A stretch of DNA of 64,000 bases from Phormidesmis priestleyi ULC007 (GTDB lineage: Bacteria; Cyanobacteriota; Cyanobacteriia; Leptolyngbyales; Leptolyngbyaceae), in the NCBI RefSeq assembly GCF_001895925.1, contig NZ_MPPI01000006.1, forward strand, positions 62,001-126,000, written 5' to 3'. Below the pieces are notes generated by a model, which made no database searches, was not told the origin of the DNA, and was given only the letters and a program-made list of their open reading frames with translations. The stretch's first letter is position 1, and each line of letters starts with the position of its first letter. A program made the translations under genes and the position numbers. Below are positions 1 through 8,697 of the stretch, in pieces.

Positions 1-124
1 GATCGAGGGCAAAGGCATTCAGATCTTTATCAAATTCATATTTGTTTTTGCTGCCTGCGGGAATTTCGACCAAAACGTTGATCAGACCTGGCTTAGGCTG
101 GGCGGGAATGCGAGTTAAATCCAC
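1..124 (-). CDS. ppa: Inorganic pyrophosphatase, N-terminal part (cut by window edge)
   Basis: Soluble family I pyrophosphatase, which hydrolyses cytosolic PPi to phosphate and so pulls biosynthetic reactions forward. Reading the minus strand from a GTG at 122-124 gives [20 protein letters not shown], then a stretch containing [17 protein letters not shown]. This is the conserved N-terminus of cyanobacterial Ppa, with the KYE..KD substrate-binding block. Only 41 codons are present; the gene runs off the left edge. A GGAG ribosome-binding site lies 7 nt upstream of the GTG, which supports this start. The family assignment is secure despite the short fragment because the motif order and spacing match throughout. 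Confidence 0.88.
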   Translation of the reverse strand, partial: MDLTRIPAQPKPGLINVLVEIPAGSKNKYEFDKDLNAFALD

Positions 125-215
125 TACGGTTCTCCAAGCGAAACGATAAAAAGATAAAAGGTAAAATCACCGTCTGTTCATCCTTGATTTTAGGGGAAGA
201 GGGCGATCTGTAATA

Positions 216-644
216 GTGTCGTTCGCGTACCCCGCGATGATCGGCAACGGTTTTGAGGTAATCAATCAACGTTTTCGGCACTTCCAACGGGTCATTTTTA
301 GGAACTCCTCTATCCTAAATTTTCTCTATCACAATGAATTAGCCCTATCGTTCTGTTGGGGGTCGGGTGGCGGAAATATCAGCGCGTCGAGGGTTTCGTT
401 TGACTATATTGGTATTTGGCTGCATGGCGGGGTGAAATGCTTGCTTAATCGTCATCGATCGCTGGTCATTGTGGTTGACAACCGAGCTGCCGAAATTGCC
501 AAAGACACCAATCTGCCCACCGTTGCTCGTGACGACTTTGAACAAATTACTCACTGGATCGAGACTCCGACTCCGACCCAAATCACGCTGAATCTTGATG
601 CGATCGAACAATGGCGATCGCAGTTTCGACGGTTTAAGGCTTGA
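216..644 (+). CDS. Uncharacterised ORF (doubtful)
   Basis: Open frame of 142 codons in the otherwise empty stretch between ppa and the cytochrome b gene. The first half reads like random translation. The last 65 residues (from about LNRHRSLVIVVDN to SQFRRFKA) look protein-like: a hydrophobic strand, then a mixed charged helix-rich tail. The real gene, if any, probably starts internally. I recognise no family. An antisense frame at 345-662 is also open but more basic and less convincing. It could be a decayed gene. Confidence 0.25.
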   Translation: MSFAYPAMIGNGFEVINQRFRHFQRVIFRNSSILNFLYHNELALSFCWGSGGGNISASRVSFDYIGIWLHGGVKCLLNRHRSLVIVVDNRAAEIAKDTNLPTVARDDFEQITHWIETPTPTQITLNLDAIEQWRSQFRRFKA

Positions 645-703
645 AACCCAAATACAGGACAAAACCTTAAGATGGTAGAGTCTTCTGATGTTCGCTTGCC
701 TCT

Positions 704-1303
704 ATGACCACTGACTCTCCTCGCCTCAAGCCCGTCCTCCTCCCCAAGCAAGCACTCCTGGCAAAAACGTTTCATTGGGTCAACGTGGTGAGTCTATTCA
801 TCATGTTGGGGAGCGGCTTGCAAATCTACAATGCCAATCCGGTTTTTGGGGGACGGCAAGGGTTACATCTGCCGCCCATTTTCATCGGAGGGTGGCTTGC
901 AGGCGGGCGAGACTGGCACTTTGGCGCTATGTGGCTCTTCTCGCTCAACCTCTTGTGGTATGGACTCTACATTCTGATTAGCCGTCGCTGGCACCATCGA
1001 TTTGTTGGAGAAAATGATCTCAAAGCGCTGCAAGTCGGCAAAAATCCCAAGCGCAAAGCCTACGCATGGCATCGAATTGTTTACACGGCGATCGTTCCCG
1101 TGTTGCTTCTAGCAATCTTGAGTGGTATCGGTATGTATAAACCCGCTCAGTTTTATTGGATTGTTGATTTTTTTGGCGATTGGCAAGCCTTGCGGATCGT
1201 TCATTTTATGACCGTGCCGACAGTGATCTTGTTTGCGATCGTGCATTCACTGCTCGCCCTCAAAGTCGGTGGCTCTCGTCTGCTCGAATCGATGTTTTGG
1301 TAG
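704..1303 (+). CDS. Cytochrome b-type membrane subunit (cytochrome b561/Ni-Fe hydrogenase type)
   Basis: Inner-membrane dihaem-type cytochrome b of 199 residues that probably passes electrons to or from the molybdoenzyme encoded just downstream. Four hydrophobic helices are visible at about residues 24-44, 72-95, 122-145 and 163-186. Candidate haem-ligand histidines are H24 at the start of helix 1, one before helix 3 (AWHRIVY), and two around helix 4 (RIVHFM, IVHSLL). This pattern fits the cytochrome_b_N/b561 superfamily. The downstream gene starts 7 bases after this stop, so the two form an operon. The physiological electron donor or acceptor cannot be told from sequence. Confidence 0.8.
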   Translation: MTTDSPRLKPVLLPKQALLAKTFHWVNVVSLFIMLGSGLQIYNANPVFGGRQGLHLPPIFIGGWLAGGRDWHFGAMWLFSLNLLWYGLYILISRRWHHRFVGENDLKALQVGKNPKRKAYAWHRIVYTAIVPVLLLAILSGIGMYKPAQFYWIVDFFGDWQALRIVHFMTVPTVILFAIVHSLLALKVGGSRLLESMFW

Positions 1304-1310
1304 GTCTTTC

Positions 1311-2012
1311 ATGCAACGGTTTAATCGTCGTCAATTTCTGCAAATCGCGGGGTTGTCTGGCAGCAGTTTGCTGTTAGGTGGCTGTGGCTCAGACTTGTTT
1401 GCTGGCGTAGTCGGGCAGGTGACAGAACCGCTCAATCAACGCCTCGAAGAACTCTTGCTCAATCCGCAAAAACCTGTGCCTGAGTTGCCTGTTAGCCAGA
1501 TCGAGCCAGACAAGCTGATTGTGAATAGCTTTGACTTTACGCCCATGATCGATCCGGTTAAATACCGACTGACGATCGACGGTGAGGTCAATCACCCCAT
1601 GCAACTAAGCCTGAACGAACTCTATAAACTGCCGCTTACTTCAGTCGTAATGCGTCATGTTTGTGTTGAGGGTTGGGCGGCGATCGTGCAGTGGGGCGGT
1701 GTGCGTTTGCGAGATTTAATTCAACTTGCACAGCCTAAAGACACGGTGTGCTATGTCTATTTTCAATCGGCAGATGGCTATTATGAAAGTTGGGATTTGC
1801 GGTCTTGTCTGCATCCACAAACGCTGATGGCCTATCAAAAAAATGGGGAGCAATTGCCGATCGATAATGGTGCCCCGTTGCGATTAGCGGCTCCGATTAA
1901 ACTCGGCTATAAACACAGCAAATGGGTAACTCGCATCATGCTCACGAGCAATCTGCTTCCTAGTCGGGGCTATTGGGAAGATCGCGGTTACGAATGGTTT
2001 GCTGGACTCTAG
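1311..2012 (+). CDS. Molybdopterin-dependent oxidoreductase, sulfite oxidase/MsrP fold, exported
   Basis: Protein of 233 residues with the sulfite-oxidase-type molybdopterin fold. The N-terminus has a twin-arginine signal (NRRQFLQIAG, residues 5-14) followed by a lipobox-like LLGGC with Cys25, suggesting a Tat-exported lipoprotein. C118 in MRHVCVEGW is the expected molybdenum-ligand cysteine. Later blocks GAPLRLAAPIKLGYKHSKW and YWEDRGYEW are typical of the family. I prefer the ATG at 1311 to an in-frame upstream start at 1233, because only 1311 places the Tat signal at the N-terminus and avoids overlap with the cytochrome b gene. The substrate is unknown. The partner is probably the membrane cytochrome b encoded upstream, an arrangement functionally reminiscent of MsrP-MsrQ but with an unrelated b subunit. 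Confidence 0.85.
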   Translation: MQRFNRRQFLQIAGLSGSSLLLGGCGSDLFAGVVGQVTEPLNQRLEELLLNPQKPVPELPVSQIEPDKLIVNSFDFTPMIDPVKYRLTIDGEVNHPMQLSLNELYKLPLTSVVMRHVCVEGWAAIVQWGGVRLRDLIQLAQPKDTVCYVYFQSADGYYESWDLRSCLHPQTLMAYQKNGEQLPIDNGAPLRLAAPIKLGYKHSKWVTRIMLTSNLLPSRGYWEDRGYEWFAGL

Positions 2013-2103
2013 GATCTATCTGCAAACTCAATTGGCTTCTATTATGACGGTCGAGATCTCTCTGAATTCCTGGCTGGATAAGCTATGAAGCTCCACTAAT
2101 AAA

Positions 2104-2130
2104 ATAGGTGGGTGAATAGCATCCACCTAT
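2104..2130. terminator. Hairpin between convergent genes
   Basis: Perfect 8-bp inverted repeat ATAGGTGG (2104-2111) / CCACCTAT (2123-2130) with an 11-nt loop, followed by an A/T-rich stretch but no clean T-run. It lies between the stop of the molybdoenzyme gene and the end of the convergent hypothetical gene, so it may act as a bidirectional terminator. Confidence 0.5.
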
Positions 2131-2145
2131 ATTTATATCTGGAAG

Positions 2146-2598
2146 TTACCTGGGGAAGGGTGCATCCAGTAGCTCATAGATCTGACAGGTTCTTTTAGCG
2201 GCAACATTGAGATTAGTGTCTAAACTGCCGTTTTTGCTTGTTTCTATAGCTTTTTCATGAACAGCATTGCCGATCGTGATCTTGACTGTTCCTTCTCCAG
2301 AGCATTTACGTCGCCAAACTTTGCTTCTCCGTCTTCGTTCATCCGCATCAGGTACAGCTAAGGTAGACACCTGCTTATTGACCTTACAGAGTCCTCTCAC
2401 CCCATGACCACGCCTAAAAGTGGTACTTCTCATGGAATGATAAGAATTTATGTACTCCAGTTGAACCCGCAGATCAATTCCTAACTGGATGTATTTTTCA
2501 CGCTTGCGCTCAACTCCTAATGCAGCAATTCCAAATTCAAGCTCGAAAGCCACTTTTTGCGTGATCTGTTTCTGGCTTATTGAACCCATTCTCAACAA
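2146..2598 (-). CDS. Hypothetical protein
   Basis: Open frame of 150 codons filling the gap between the molybdoenzyme gene and glcD. I do not recognise it. The protein is soluble, basic in the middle (DERRRRSKVWRRK) and has no signal peptide or membrane segment. Segments such as KITIGNAVHEKAIE look like real secondary structure. The start could be ATG at 2598 or at 2589. No competing plus-strand frame covers the same interval. It could be a genuine orphan gene or a chance ORF. Confidence 0.4.
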   Translation of the reverse strand: MLRMGSISQKQITQKVAFELEFGIAALGVERKREKYIQLGIDLRVQLEYINSYHSMRSTTFRRGHGVRGLCKVNKQVSTLAVPDADERRRRSKVWRRKCSGEGTVKITIGNAVHEKAIETSKNGSLDTNLNVAAKRTCQIYELLDAPFPR

Positions 2599-2811
2599 GC
2601 CGACGATAAACCAAGGCTTGTCGAGTTCAAGGATCGTCAGAAACTTTTGAATTTGGAATTGCTGCTCCTAATGCGCGATCAACTGACTCTTGAAGCAAAA
2701 CAGCAAAGCTGGCATCTTGCATCGATTTTGCAACAGGGTTTCCTTTTTTTGGCGGTAGACTCTAAGTACTGCTCATTTCAACTTCTGAATTCTTTTGTAG
2801 AAAATCCGATT

Positions 2812-4281
2812 ATGGTTGCTCTCACGATTAAACAAAATTGGAACACGATCGCCAAAGAATTTGAAGCCGTAGTCGGTAAAAACGGCGTGATCCGCAAGCG
2901 AGAAGAATTACTCGTCTATGAATGCGATGGGCTAACCAGCTATCGAGAGCGTCCTGAGCTTGTAGTTTTGCCGCGAACAACCGAAGAAGTGGCTGCTCTA
3001 GTGAAGATCTGCGATCGCTATCAAGTCCCATTTATCGCCAGAGGATCAGGAACCGGATTATCAGGCGGAGCCTTACCAATTAAGAACTGTGTGCTGATTG
3101 TTACTGCTTTAATGAAGCGCATTATCAGTATTGATTTAGAAAATCAGCGCGTTGTAGTACAACCTGGTGTGATCAATAACTGGGTAACTCAAGCAGTCAG
3201 CGGCGCGGGATTTTATTATGCACCTGACCCATCGAGTCAGATTATTTGCTCGATCGGGGGCAACGTTGCCGAGAATTCTGGCGGCGTTCATTGCTTGAAA
3301 TATGGAGTCACCACCAATCACGTTTTAGGGTTGAAACTCGTGTTGCCAGATGGCTCGATCGCCGATGTGGGCGGCGAGATTCCTGAAATGCCCGGTTATG
3401 ATCTCACAGGCGTTTTTGTCGGATCTGAAGGCACATTAGGCATCGCGACTGAGATCACCCTCAAAATTCTCAAAACTCCCGAATCGATTCGCGTCTTGCT
3501 GGCAGACTTTACAAGCATCGAAGCAGCCGGGGCGACCGTTTCAGACATCATCAGTTCGGGCATCATTCCCGGTGGCATGGAAATGATGGATAACTTCAGC
3601 ATTAATGCCGTTGAAGATGTCGTTTGCACCGAGTGTTATCCGCGCGATGCCGAGGCGATTTTGCTGATCGAAGTCGATGGTCTAGAAATTGAAGCCGAGA
3701 CAAACAGCCAGCGCATCGCCGCAATTTGTAGCCAAAACGGAGCGCGAAACGTGACGATCGCCACCGACCCCGATGAGCGTCTAAAACTTTGGAAAGGACG
3801 CAAAGCTGCCTTTGCCGCGATGGGAAAAATTAGCCCTGACTACTACGTTCAAGATGGCGTAATTCCCCGTACAAAATTAGAGTATGTGCTGCATGAAATT
3901 GCCCTGCTAGGCGAAAAATTTGGCTATCACGTCGCTAATGTTTTTCACGCTGGAGATGGCAATTTACATCCTCTGATTCTTTACGATAATGCCGTTCCGG
4001 GGGCGCTAGAAAAAGTCGAAGAACTGGGTGGAGCCATTCTCAAACTGTGTGTGAAAGTCGGCGGCAGCATTTCAGGAGAACACGGCATCGGTGCAGATAA
4101 ACGCTGCTATATGCCAGAAATGTTTTCGCCAGCAGATTTGGAGACGATGCAATTTGTGCGTCAGGCATTTAACCCCAAAGGCATTGCCAATCCAACCAAG
4201 ATTTTCCCGGCTCCTCGGACGTGTGGTGAAGCAGCCAAAGCCGGAGTCATCAAGGAATTTGCAGGAGTCGAGCTGTTCTAG
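2812..4281 (+). CDS. glcD: Glycolate dehydrogenase/oxidase subunit GlcD (FAD-linked oxidase)
   Basis: Cytosolic flavoprotein of about 489 residues that oxidises glycolate (or D-lactate) to glyoxylate (or pyruvate); in cyanobacteria it serves photorespiratory glycolate metabolism. The FAD_binding_4 domain shows RGSGTGLSGGALP, CSIGGNVAENSGG and VGSEGTLGIATEITL. The C-terminal FAD-oxidase domain shows VANVFHAGDGNLHP and GGSISGEHGIGADKRC. The frame is open from 2647, but homologues begin around MVALTIKQNWNTIAKEF, so I place the start at the ATG at 2812. No glcE or glcF is adjacent, as is usual for cyanobacterial GlcD1-type enzymes. Confidence 0.88.
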   Translation: MVALTIKQNWNTIAKEFEAVVGKNGVIRKREELLVYECDGLTSYRERPELVVLPRTTEEVAALVKICDRYQVPFIARGSGTGLSGGALPIKNCVLIVTALMKRIISIDLENQRVVVQPGVINNWVTQAVSGAGFYYAPDPSSQIICSIGGNVAENSGGVHCLKYGVTTNHVLGLKLVLPDGSIADVGGEIPEMPGYDLTGVFVGSEGTLGIATEITLKILKTPESIRVLLADFTSIEAAGATVSDIISSGIIPGGMEMMDNFSINAVEDVVCTECYPRDAEAILLIEVDGLEIEAETNSQRIAAICSQNGARNVTIATDPDERLKLWKGRKAAFAAMGKISPDYYVQDGVIPRTKLEYVLHEIALLGEKFGYHVANVFHAGDGNLHPLILYDNAVPGALEKVEELGGAILKLCVKVGGSISGEHGIGADKRCYMPEMFSPADLETMQFVRQAFNPKGIANPTKIFPAPRTCGEAAKAGVIKEFAGVELF

Positions 4282-4558
4282 ATTCTTCGAGTCAACCAGA
4301 ACTTGTTGAACGTGAGTTCGACGGATTAAAAAATGGCAGGCGGCAGAGCAGGCAAGCCCTTGGGCTGCAAATTCAAACTAGGTAACTGCATACATCAGAT
4401 GCTTAATTCCTCGTCTACCTCCGATCGCCCTCGTGCTTGATAAATTGTGCTTCTCAACGGGTGCGACCTCTACCTGATACTAAAGTGACTCAAGCCTCCT
4501 GCTGATAAGGTTTTTGAACGATTTCACAGTAGTCTTTTTGATTATTCATTGATCAATT

Positions 4559-4966
4559 TTACAGGCACTCAAAACCCTTATGGAGCAAAAGGTAATCGGT
4601 TTTTTCCAATGTATCGGATGGAGGTCGCACCCTTCTCAACTCTGCCAGCGATTCATCATCTGCCAGCGCACCTGCCTGTTGAAGCAAAACACGGCTCCCT
4701 TCATCAAACATCTGCTCCTGAATGCGTTCCTCACGAAGCTCATCAATAAAAGCATTGAGATCAAAGCCTGGAGGAAGTTCTGCATCTACAACCAAGACAT
4801 TGCCTTCATAGTAAGTTTTGGGCTGGTCGGAGTTCTGTTCATCGACTTGTCGATCGAGCCGATTTACTTTCTCCGCGATCGCTTCCATAATGAATTGCTC
4901 TGGCTTAATTCCTTGCAAATTTGACCACTTTTCGACTTTTTGCGGTAGCTGAGGAGGAAGATTCAT
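4559..4966 (-). CDS. Hypothetical protein with antitoxin-like N-terminus
   Basis: Soluble protein of 135 residues. The first 45 residues (from MNLPPQLPQKVEKW to EKVNRLDRQ) resemble the ribbon-helix-helix-like N-termini of short cyanobacterial proteins often annotated as antitoxins or DNA-binding proteins. The middle segment (GNVLVVDAELPPGFDLNAFI) is acidic and hydrophobic, like a toxin-binding tail. No toxin gene is adjacent. A GGAGG precedes the ATG at 4966. The last 30 residues are less family-like, so the 3' end may have been altered. Function is not assigned. Confidence 0.5.
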   Translation of the reverse strand: MNLPPQLPQKVEKWSNLQGIKPEQFIMEAIAEKVNRLDRQVDEQNSDQPKTYYEGNVLVVDAELPPGFDLNAFIDELREERIQEQMFDEGSRVLLQQAGALADDESLAELRRVRPPSDTLEKTDYLLLHKGFECL

Positions 4967-5023
4967 AGCGCCTCACTGTGAGGGAATGTGAACGATCGTA
5001 GCATTGACCTCGAATCCGCAAAA

Positions 5024-6583
5024 TCACTCTGCCTCAATTTGTCTTACGACCGTTAACGCTGAATAACTGACTCCCGCCGTTCCTTCACCCGGATGGGTTG
5101 AGTCACCTACAAGCCACAGATCTTTAATCGGAGTGCGATTGGCAAACCCAAATGGGCCAAACGTTGGCACTCGCTGCCCAAGTCCGCCCACTGCCCCCTG
5201 ATCGCGCGCCGTAAAGTGTTGAAATGTGCGAGGTGTTGCCGCTTCTTGACAAATGATCGTCTCATTCAGGTTAAAAAATTGACCTAGACGAGCGATCGCT
5301 TCCTGACTATATTTTTGCTTCAACGCTTCGTAATCATCACACTGCCACCAGATTGACGAATCGGTGAATGACGATGCAATTACTGTCGCTTTGCCGTCTG
5401 GAGCGCGACCGTCACCAGGATGGCTGACTGAGACAAACAGCGAATTGTTTTCCCCGATCGCGCCCTCGTAGTCATACAAAAATTGCAGATGTGGGGGACA
5501 GTTGGCAGGAATCGCCGCCCGATCGACCCCAAGATAGACGACAAACGCACCTGAAGAGGGAGGCAGCTTATCGACTCGTCGCTGATAGCCTTTAGGGGCA
5601 TCTTCATCCAAAAGCTGTATCAAATTTTGAACGGTGACATTGGCGACAACGCGATCGGTCGGCTCAATCCAACTCTCGCCTGTTTTCTGGTTGCGAATCG
5701 TGACTCCTGTGGTTTTTCCAGCCTGGGTGTGAATCTTCTCGACGGTGTGACGCATTAGGAGTTTGCCGCGTTGCGCAGCAGTTCCCCCTTCGGGGTAAAC
5801 GCGTTCTAATGCCGAGACGAGACGATCACTCAACACTTGCATACTGCCCTGAAGGTGAAACAACCCGTGTGGCTCCTGCGAAACTCCTAACGCGGTTGCT
5901 GCATAAAGCAAAGCTGTTTCTTCCGCGTTGACTTGCGAATAGAGTTTAAGTTGCAAATCTAAAAAGGTTCTTAAGCGCTGATTGTCACCTAAACCATAGC
6001 CTCGCAGCGCATCTCCGACGGTCGAGAATGTGTGAGGCAGCGTCATTAATGTGTCGGGACGAACGGCTTTTGTGAGTTGCCACAAATCCCAAAGATTGCG
6101 AGGTGGCAGCACTGGGTCGCGCATTTGAAACGCCCAACTATATTTGAACAAATCCGCGAGAAGCTGCCAAAAAGGTTCGCTTCCCGGAAACTGTCGCTCT
6201 CGTTCTGCTTGCCATTTTTGAGGGTCACGCCAAACGCTAATCGGTGTGGTTTCTCCGGGCAAATAAACCGCACAGGCAGGATCGCAGGGAGTCGCTGCGG
6301 GTAGCTCGATTTCTAGTTCAGAGAAAATTCGATGGTGAATGCCTCCGGGTTCCAAGCCTGCCACCTGAGTTGCACCGACATCAAAGGTGAAGCCTTGGCG
6401 TTTAAAGGTCGAAGCACATCCACCGGGCACTAATGCCTGATCTAACACCAACACCTGATAGCCTCGATGCGCTAACAACGCTGCCGCCGTCAGTCCACCA
6501 ATTCCGGCACCGATGACGATGACACGAGAAACGTTGCGATCGCCAGAGGTTTCACCGCCCTGTTCTCTCAGCATTCCACCCAC
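5024..6583 (-). CDS. crtD: Carotenoid C-3',4'-desaturase CrtD
   Basis: FAD-dependent desaturase/isomerase of the phytoene desaturase superfamily, 519 residues, acting in myxoxanthophyll-type carotenoid synthesis. The Rossmann motif VIVIGAGIGGLTAA is at about residues 21-34, followed by PGGCASTFKRQGFTFDVGAT and VAGLEPGGIHHRI; this wording distinguishes CrtD from the related isomerase CrtH. The C-terminal FAD-binding signature is DLWLVGDSTHPGEGTAGVSY. Length is normal. The first 20 residues are not part of the fold, and an internal start close to the Rossmann motif is possible. It lies beside an unrelated membrane protein gene on the same strand. Confidence 0.8.
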   Translation of the reverse strand: MGGMLREQGGETSGDRNVSRVIVIGAGIGGLTAAALLAHRGYQVLVLDQALVPGGCASTFKRQGFTFDVGATQVAGLEPGGIHHRIFSELEIELPAATPCDPACAVYLPGETTPISVWRDPQKWQAERERQFPGSEPFWQLLADLFKYSWAFQMRDPVLPPRNLWDLWQLTKAVRPDTLMTLPHTFSTVGDALRGYGLGDNQRLRTFLDLQLKLYSQVNAEETALLYAATALGVSQEPHGLFHLQGSMQVLSDRLVSALERVYPEGGTAAQRGKLLMRHTVEKIHTQAGKTTGVTIRNQKTGESWIEPTDRVVANVTVQNLIQLLDEDAPKGYQRRVDKLPPSSGAFVVYLGVDRAAIPANCPPHLQFLYDYEGAIGENNSLFVSVSHPGDGRAPDGKATVIASSFTDSSIWWQCDDYEALKQKYSQEAIARLGQFFNLNETIICQEAATPRTFQHFTARDQGAVGGLGQRVPTFGPFGFANRTPIKDLWLVGDSTHPGEGTAGVSYSALTVVRQIEAE

Positions 6584-6637
6584 TTTACATTCCGTAATCT
6601 TTCTCTTATTCTATCGTCACTTTTTGCGCCATCACCC

Positions 6638-7159
6638 CTACTTGAAGAAGCGTTTTACTGCACGACCGAAGATCAGCCGTAAGGCTAAAAATCCCAGCAA
6701 AATGTCAGGGAAGAGATCTAAAACGCCTTGCAGTACCAAATCTGAGTAGCTTGAGTAACCACAGGAAGTTTGATCGACCTTTAGCACATTGGTCTCCCAA
6801 CATTTATAGGGAGGCACGGGTAAGGGTTGCCCCTCGAAGACCGCTCCATAAAACAGTTGAAAATAATGACTGCGAGTTATGCCCACCACCATTGAGGCGA
6901 CCAAAATAATCGCTCCTAACCATCTGCCATATTGTTTTCTGTTCTGAAGCCCCCAAAACGCTAAACCTATCAGCAGAAAAGCCCCAAAACTCCCGACTAG
7001 ATATGGAATTCTTGATAGTGAGAAGCAGTCTTTTATCTCATCTTTTGAGAAACAAAGAAACACCATAAGCAACAGGGCGATCGAGAATTGCAGAATGACC
7101 ATCAAGAAAAGTGCCTGCGTTAGCCACACACTCAGAGGTCGTCTGACTTGATCATCCAT
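6638..7159 (-). CDS. Hypothetical membrane protein
   Basis: Integral membrane protein of 173 residues with four predicted hydrophobic segments: about 14-36 (LFLMVILQFSIALLLMVFLC), 50-70, 78-96 and 140-165. The loop between helices 3 and 4 carries two cysteines (YKCWE, TSCGY) that could form a disulfide on the outer face. I recognise no family. It lies just upstream of crtD on the same strand with a 54-base gap, so the two may be co-transcribed. Confidence 0.65.
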   Translation of the reverse strand: MDDQVRRPLSVWLTQALFLMVILQFSIALLLMVFLCFSKDEIKDCFSLSRIPYLVGSFGAFLLIGLAFWGLQNRKQYGRWLGAIILVASMVVGITRSHYFQLFYGAVFEGQPLPVPPYKCWETNVLKVDQTSCGYSSYSDLVLQGVLDLFPDILLGFLALRLIFGRAVKRFFK

Positions 7160-7351
7160 GTCTCAACCATCCTGCGGGAAATTGACTCTTACGTTTGCCA
7201 TTCTGCACAAGTTCTGAGACGAAACCGACAAAAACGGGGTGTATTGCAAAATCTATTCCTAAAAGTTTCCCTTCTCCACTTCGATAGCGATGTCAATTGC
7301 AACTTTAAGAAGATTAAGATGGGTTAAGTAGTCGCCATCACTGGGCAAACC

Positions 7352-8644
7352 ATGACTTCAATTCTTGTCGAGTCTTCTTCGATCGCTAAACTCAACGCAC
7401 CGACCATTCACCACTCATCGAGCGGGTTGACCATTATTGCCGAGCAACTTCCGATCGAGGCAGTCAACCTCAATCTGTGGCTGAATGTCGGGTCTGCGAT
7501 CGAGTCAGATGAGATTAACGGCATGGCTCACTTTTTAGAACACATGGTTTTTAAAGGAACGGCTCGCCTCAAAAGCGGTGACTTTGAAAAACAAATTGAA
7601 GAACGGGGCGCAGTCACCAACGCTGCTACCAGCCAGGATTACACACACTATTACATCACCACTGCTCCTAAAGATTTTGCAGATCTGGCACCGCTGCAAA
7701 TGGATGTGGTGCTGAATGCCAGTATTCCTGACGATGGATTTGAGCGCGAACGATTTGTGGTGTTAGAAGAAATTCGGCGATCGGAAGACAACGCCAGACG
7801 ACGCAATTATCAGCGCATGACTGATTTGGCGTTTGATAAACTCCCTTATCGTAGACAAGTGCTCGGCCCTGCCACCGTGATCGAAAACCTTGCGGCTCAA
7901 CAAATGCGAGACTTTCATCACCATTGGTATCAGCCCGCTTCGATGACGGCAGTTGCGATCGGAAACCTGCCAGTCGAGACGTTAATTAGCGTGGTTGAAG
8001 ATAGTTTTAATGAGCTGGGGTTACGAGTCAGGGGGCAGGAACCTACAAGGAGTCAATATAATTCCGAGAGTCCGTTTACGGAAATTGTGCGTCAAGAATA
8101 TGTCGATCGCAGTCTCCAACAAGCGCGATTAACGATGATCTGGCGCGTACCAGGACTCAATAATCTGTCGCAAACTTATGCGCTGGATGTGTTGGCTAAC
8201 GTCTTAGGACACGGGCGCACATCCCGACTCGTGCAAGATTTGCGCGAAGGTCAGGGGTTAGTTTCTAGCATTTCTGCCAGCAATATGACCTATCGCCATC
8301 AAGGATTGTTTTGCGTATCGGCTCATTTGCCTGTGGAAAATTTAGAGATTGTGGAGGCAGCGATCGTCCAACACATTCAAAAACTGCAAGCTGAATTCGT
8401 CACGGATTCTGAGATGTCACGAGTGCGAACTCAAGTCGCCAACCACTTTATTTTTAGCAACGAAACACCCAGCGATCGGTCGGGTTTATATGGCTATTAT
8501 CAGTCGCAAATCGGCAGTTTAGAGCCAGCCTTTAACTACCCGACGCACATTCAATCGCTGACGACGGCTGAGTTGCAAGCTGCGGCTCAAACCTATCTCC
8601 CAACCGCCGCCTATGGAATCGTGACCGTCAAACCGGGAGAATAA
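7352..8644 (+). CDS. M16 family zinc metallopeptidase (processing protease-like)
   Basis: Pitrilysin-family peptidase of 430 residues. The inverted zinc motif HxxEH is present as HFLEHMVFKG (about residues 62-71), with the downstream glutamate cluster LEEIRRSEDNARRR. The second, catalytically inactive M16 half follows (WRVPG, LANVLGHGRTSRLVQDLRE). Family members degrade or process peptides as clam-shell zinc enzymes; cyanobacteria often encode two tandem copies, but only one is seen here. No signal peptide is evident, so it is probably cytosolic. Confidence 0.88.
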   Translation: MTSILVESSSIAKLNAPTIHHSSSGLTIIAEQLPIEAVNLNLWLNVGSAIESDEINGMAHFLEHMVFKGTARLKSGDFEKQIEERGAVTNAATSQDYTHYYITTAPKDFADLAPLQMDVVLNASIPDDGFERERFVVLEEIRRSEDNARRRNYQRMTDLAFDKLPYRRQVLGPATVIENLAAQQMRDFHHHWYQPASMTAVAIGNLPVETLISVVEDSFNELGLRVRGQEPTRSQYNSESPFTEIVRQEYVDRSLQQARLTMIWRVPGLNNLSQTYALDVLANVLGHGRTSRLVQDLREGQGLVSSISASNMTYRHQGLFCVSAHLPVENLEIVEAAIVQHIQKLQAEFVTDSEMSRVRTQVANHFIFSNETPSDRSGLYGYYQSQIGSLEPAFNYPTHIQSLTTAELQAAAQTYLPTAAYGIVTVKPGE

Positions 8645-8697
8645 AATTTCTAGCATCTCCTTGGGGAGAGGGCTAGGGTGAAGGTTAACCCACGATT

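Noticed and set aside
93-287. Minus-strand ORF beginning MEVPKTLIDYLKTVADHR
   Set aside because: The first 25 residues recall the N-terminus of ISAs1-type transposases, but the frame then degenerates and overlaps the ppa start. At most a short IS remnant; not supported enough to annotate.
345-662. Minus-strand 105-codon ORF
   Set aside because: Opposes the plus-strand frame at 216-644; composition looks like antisense translation and there is no ribosome-binding site.
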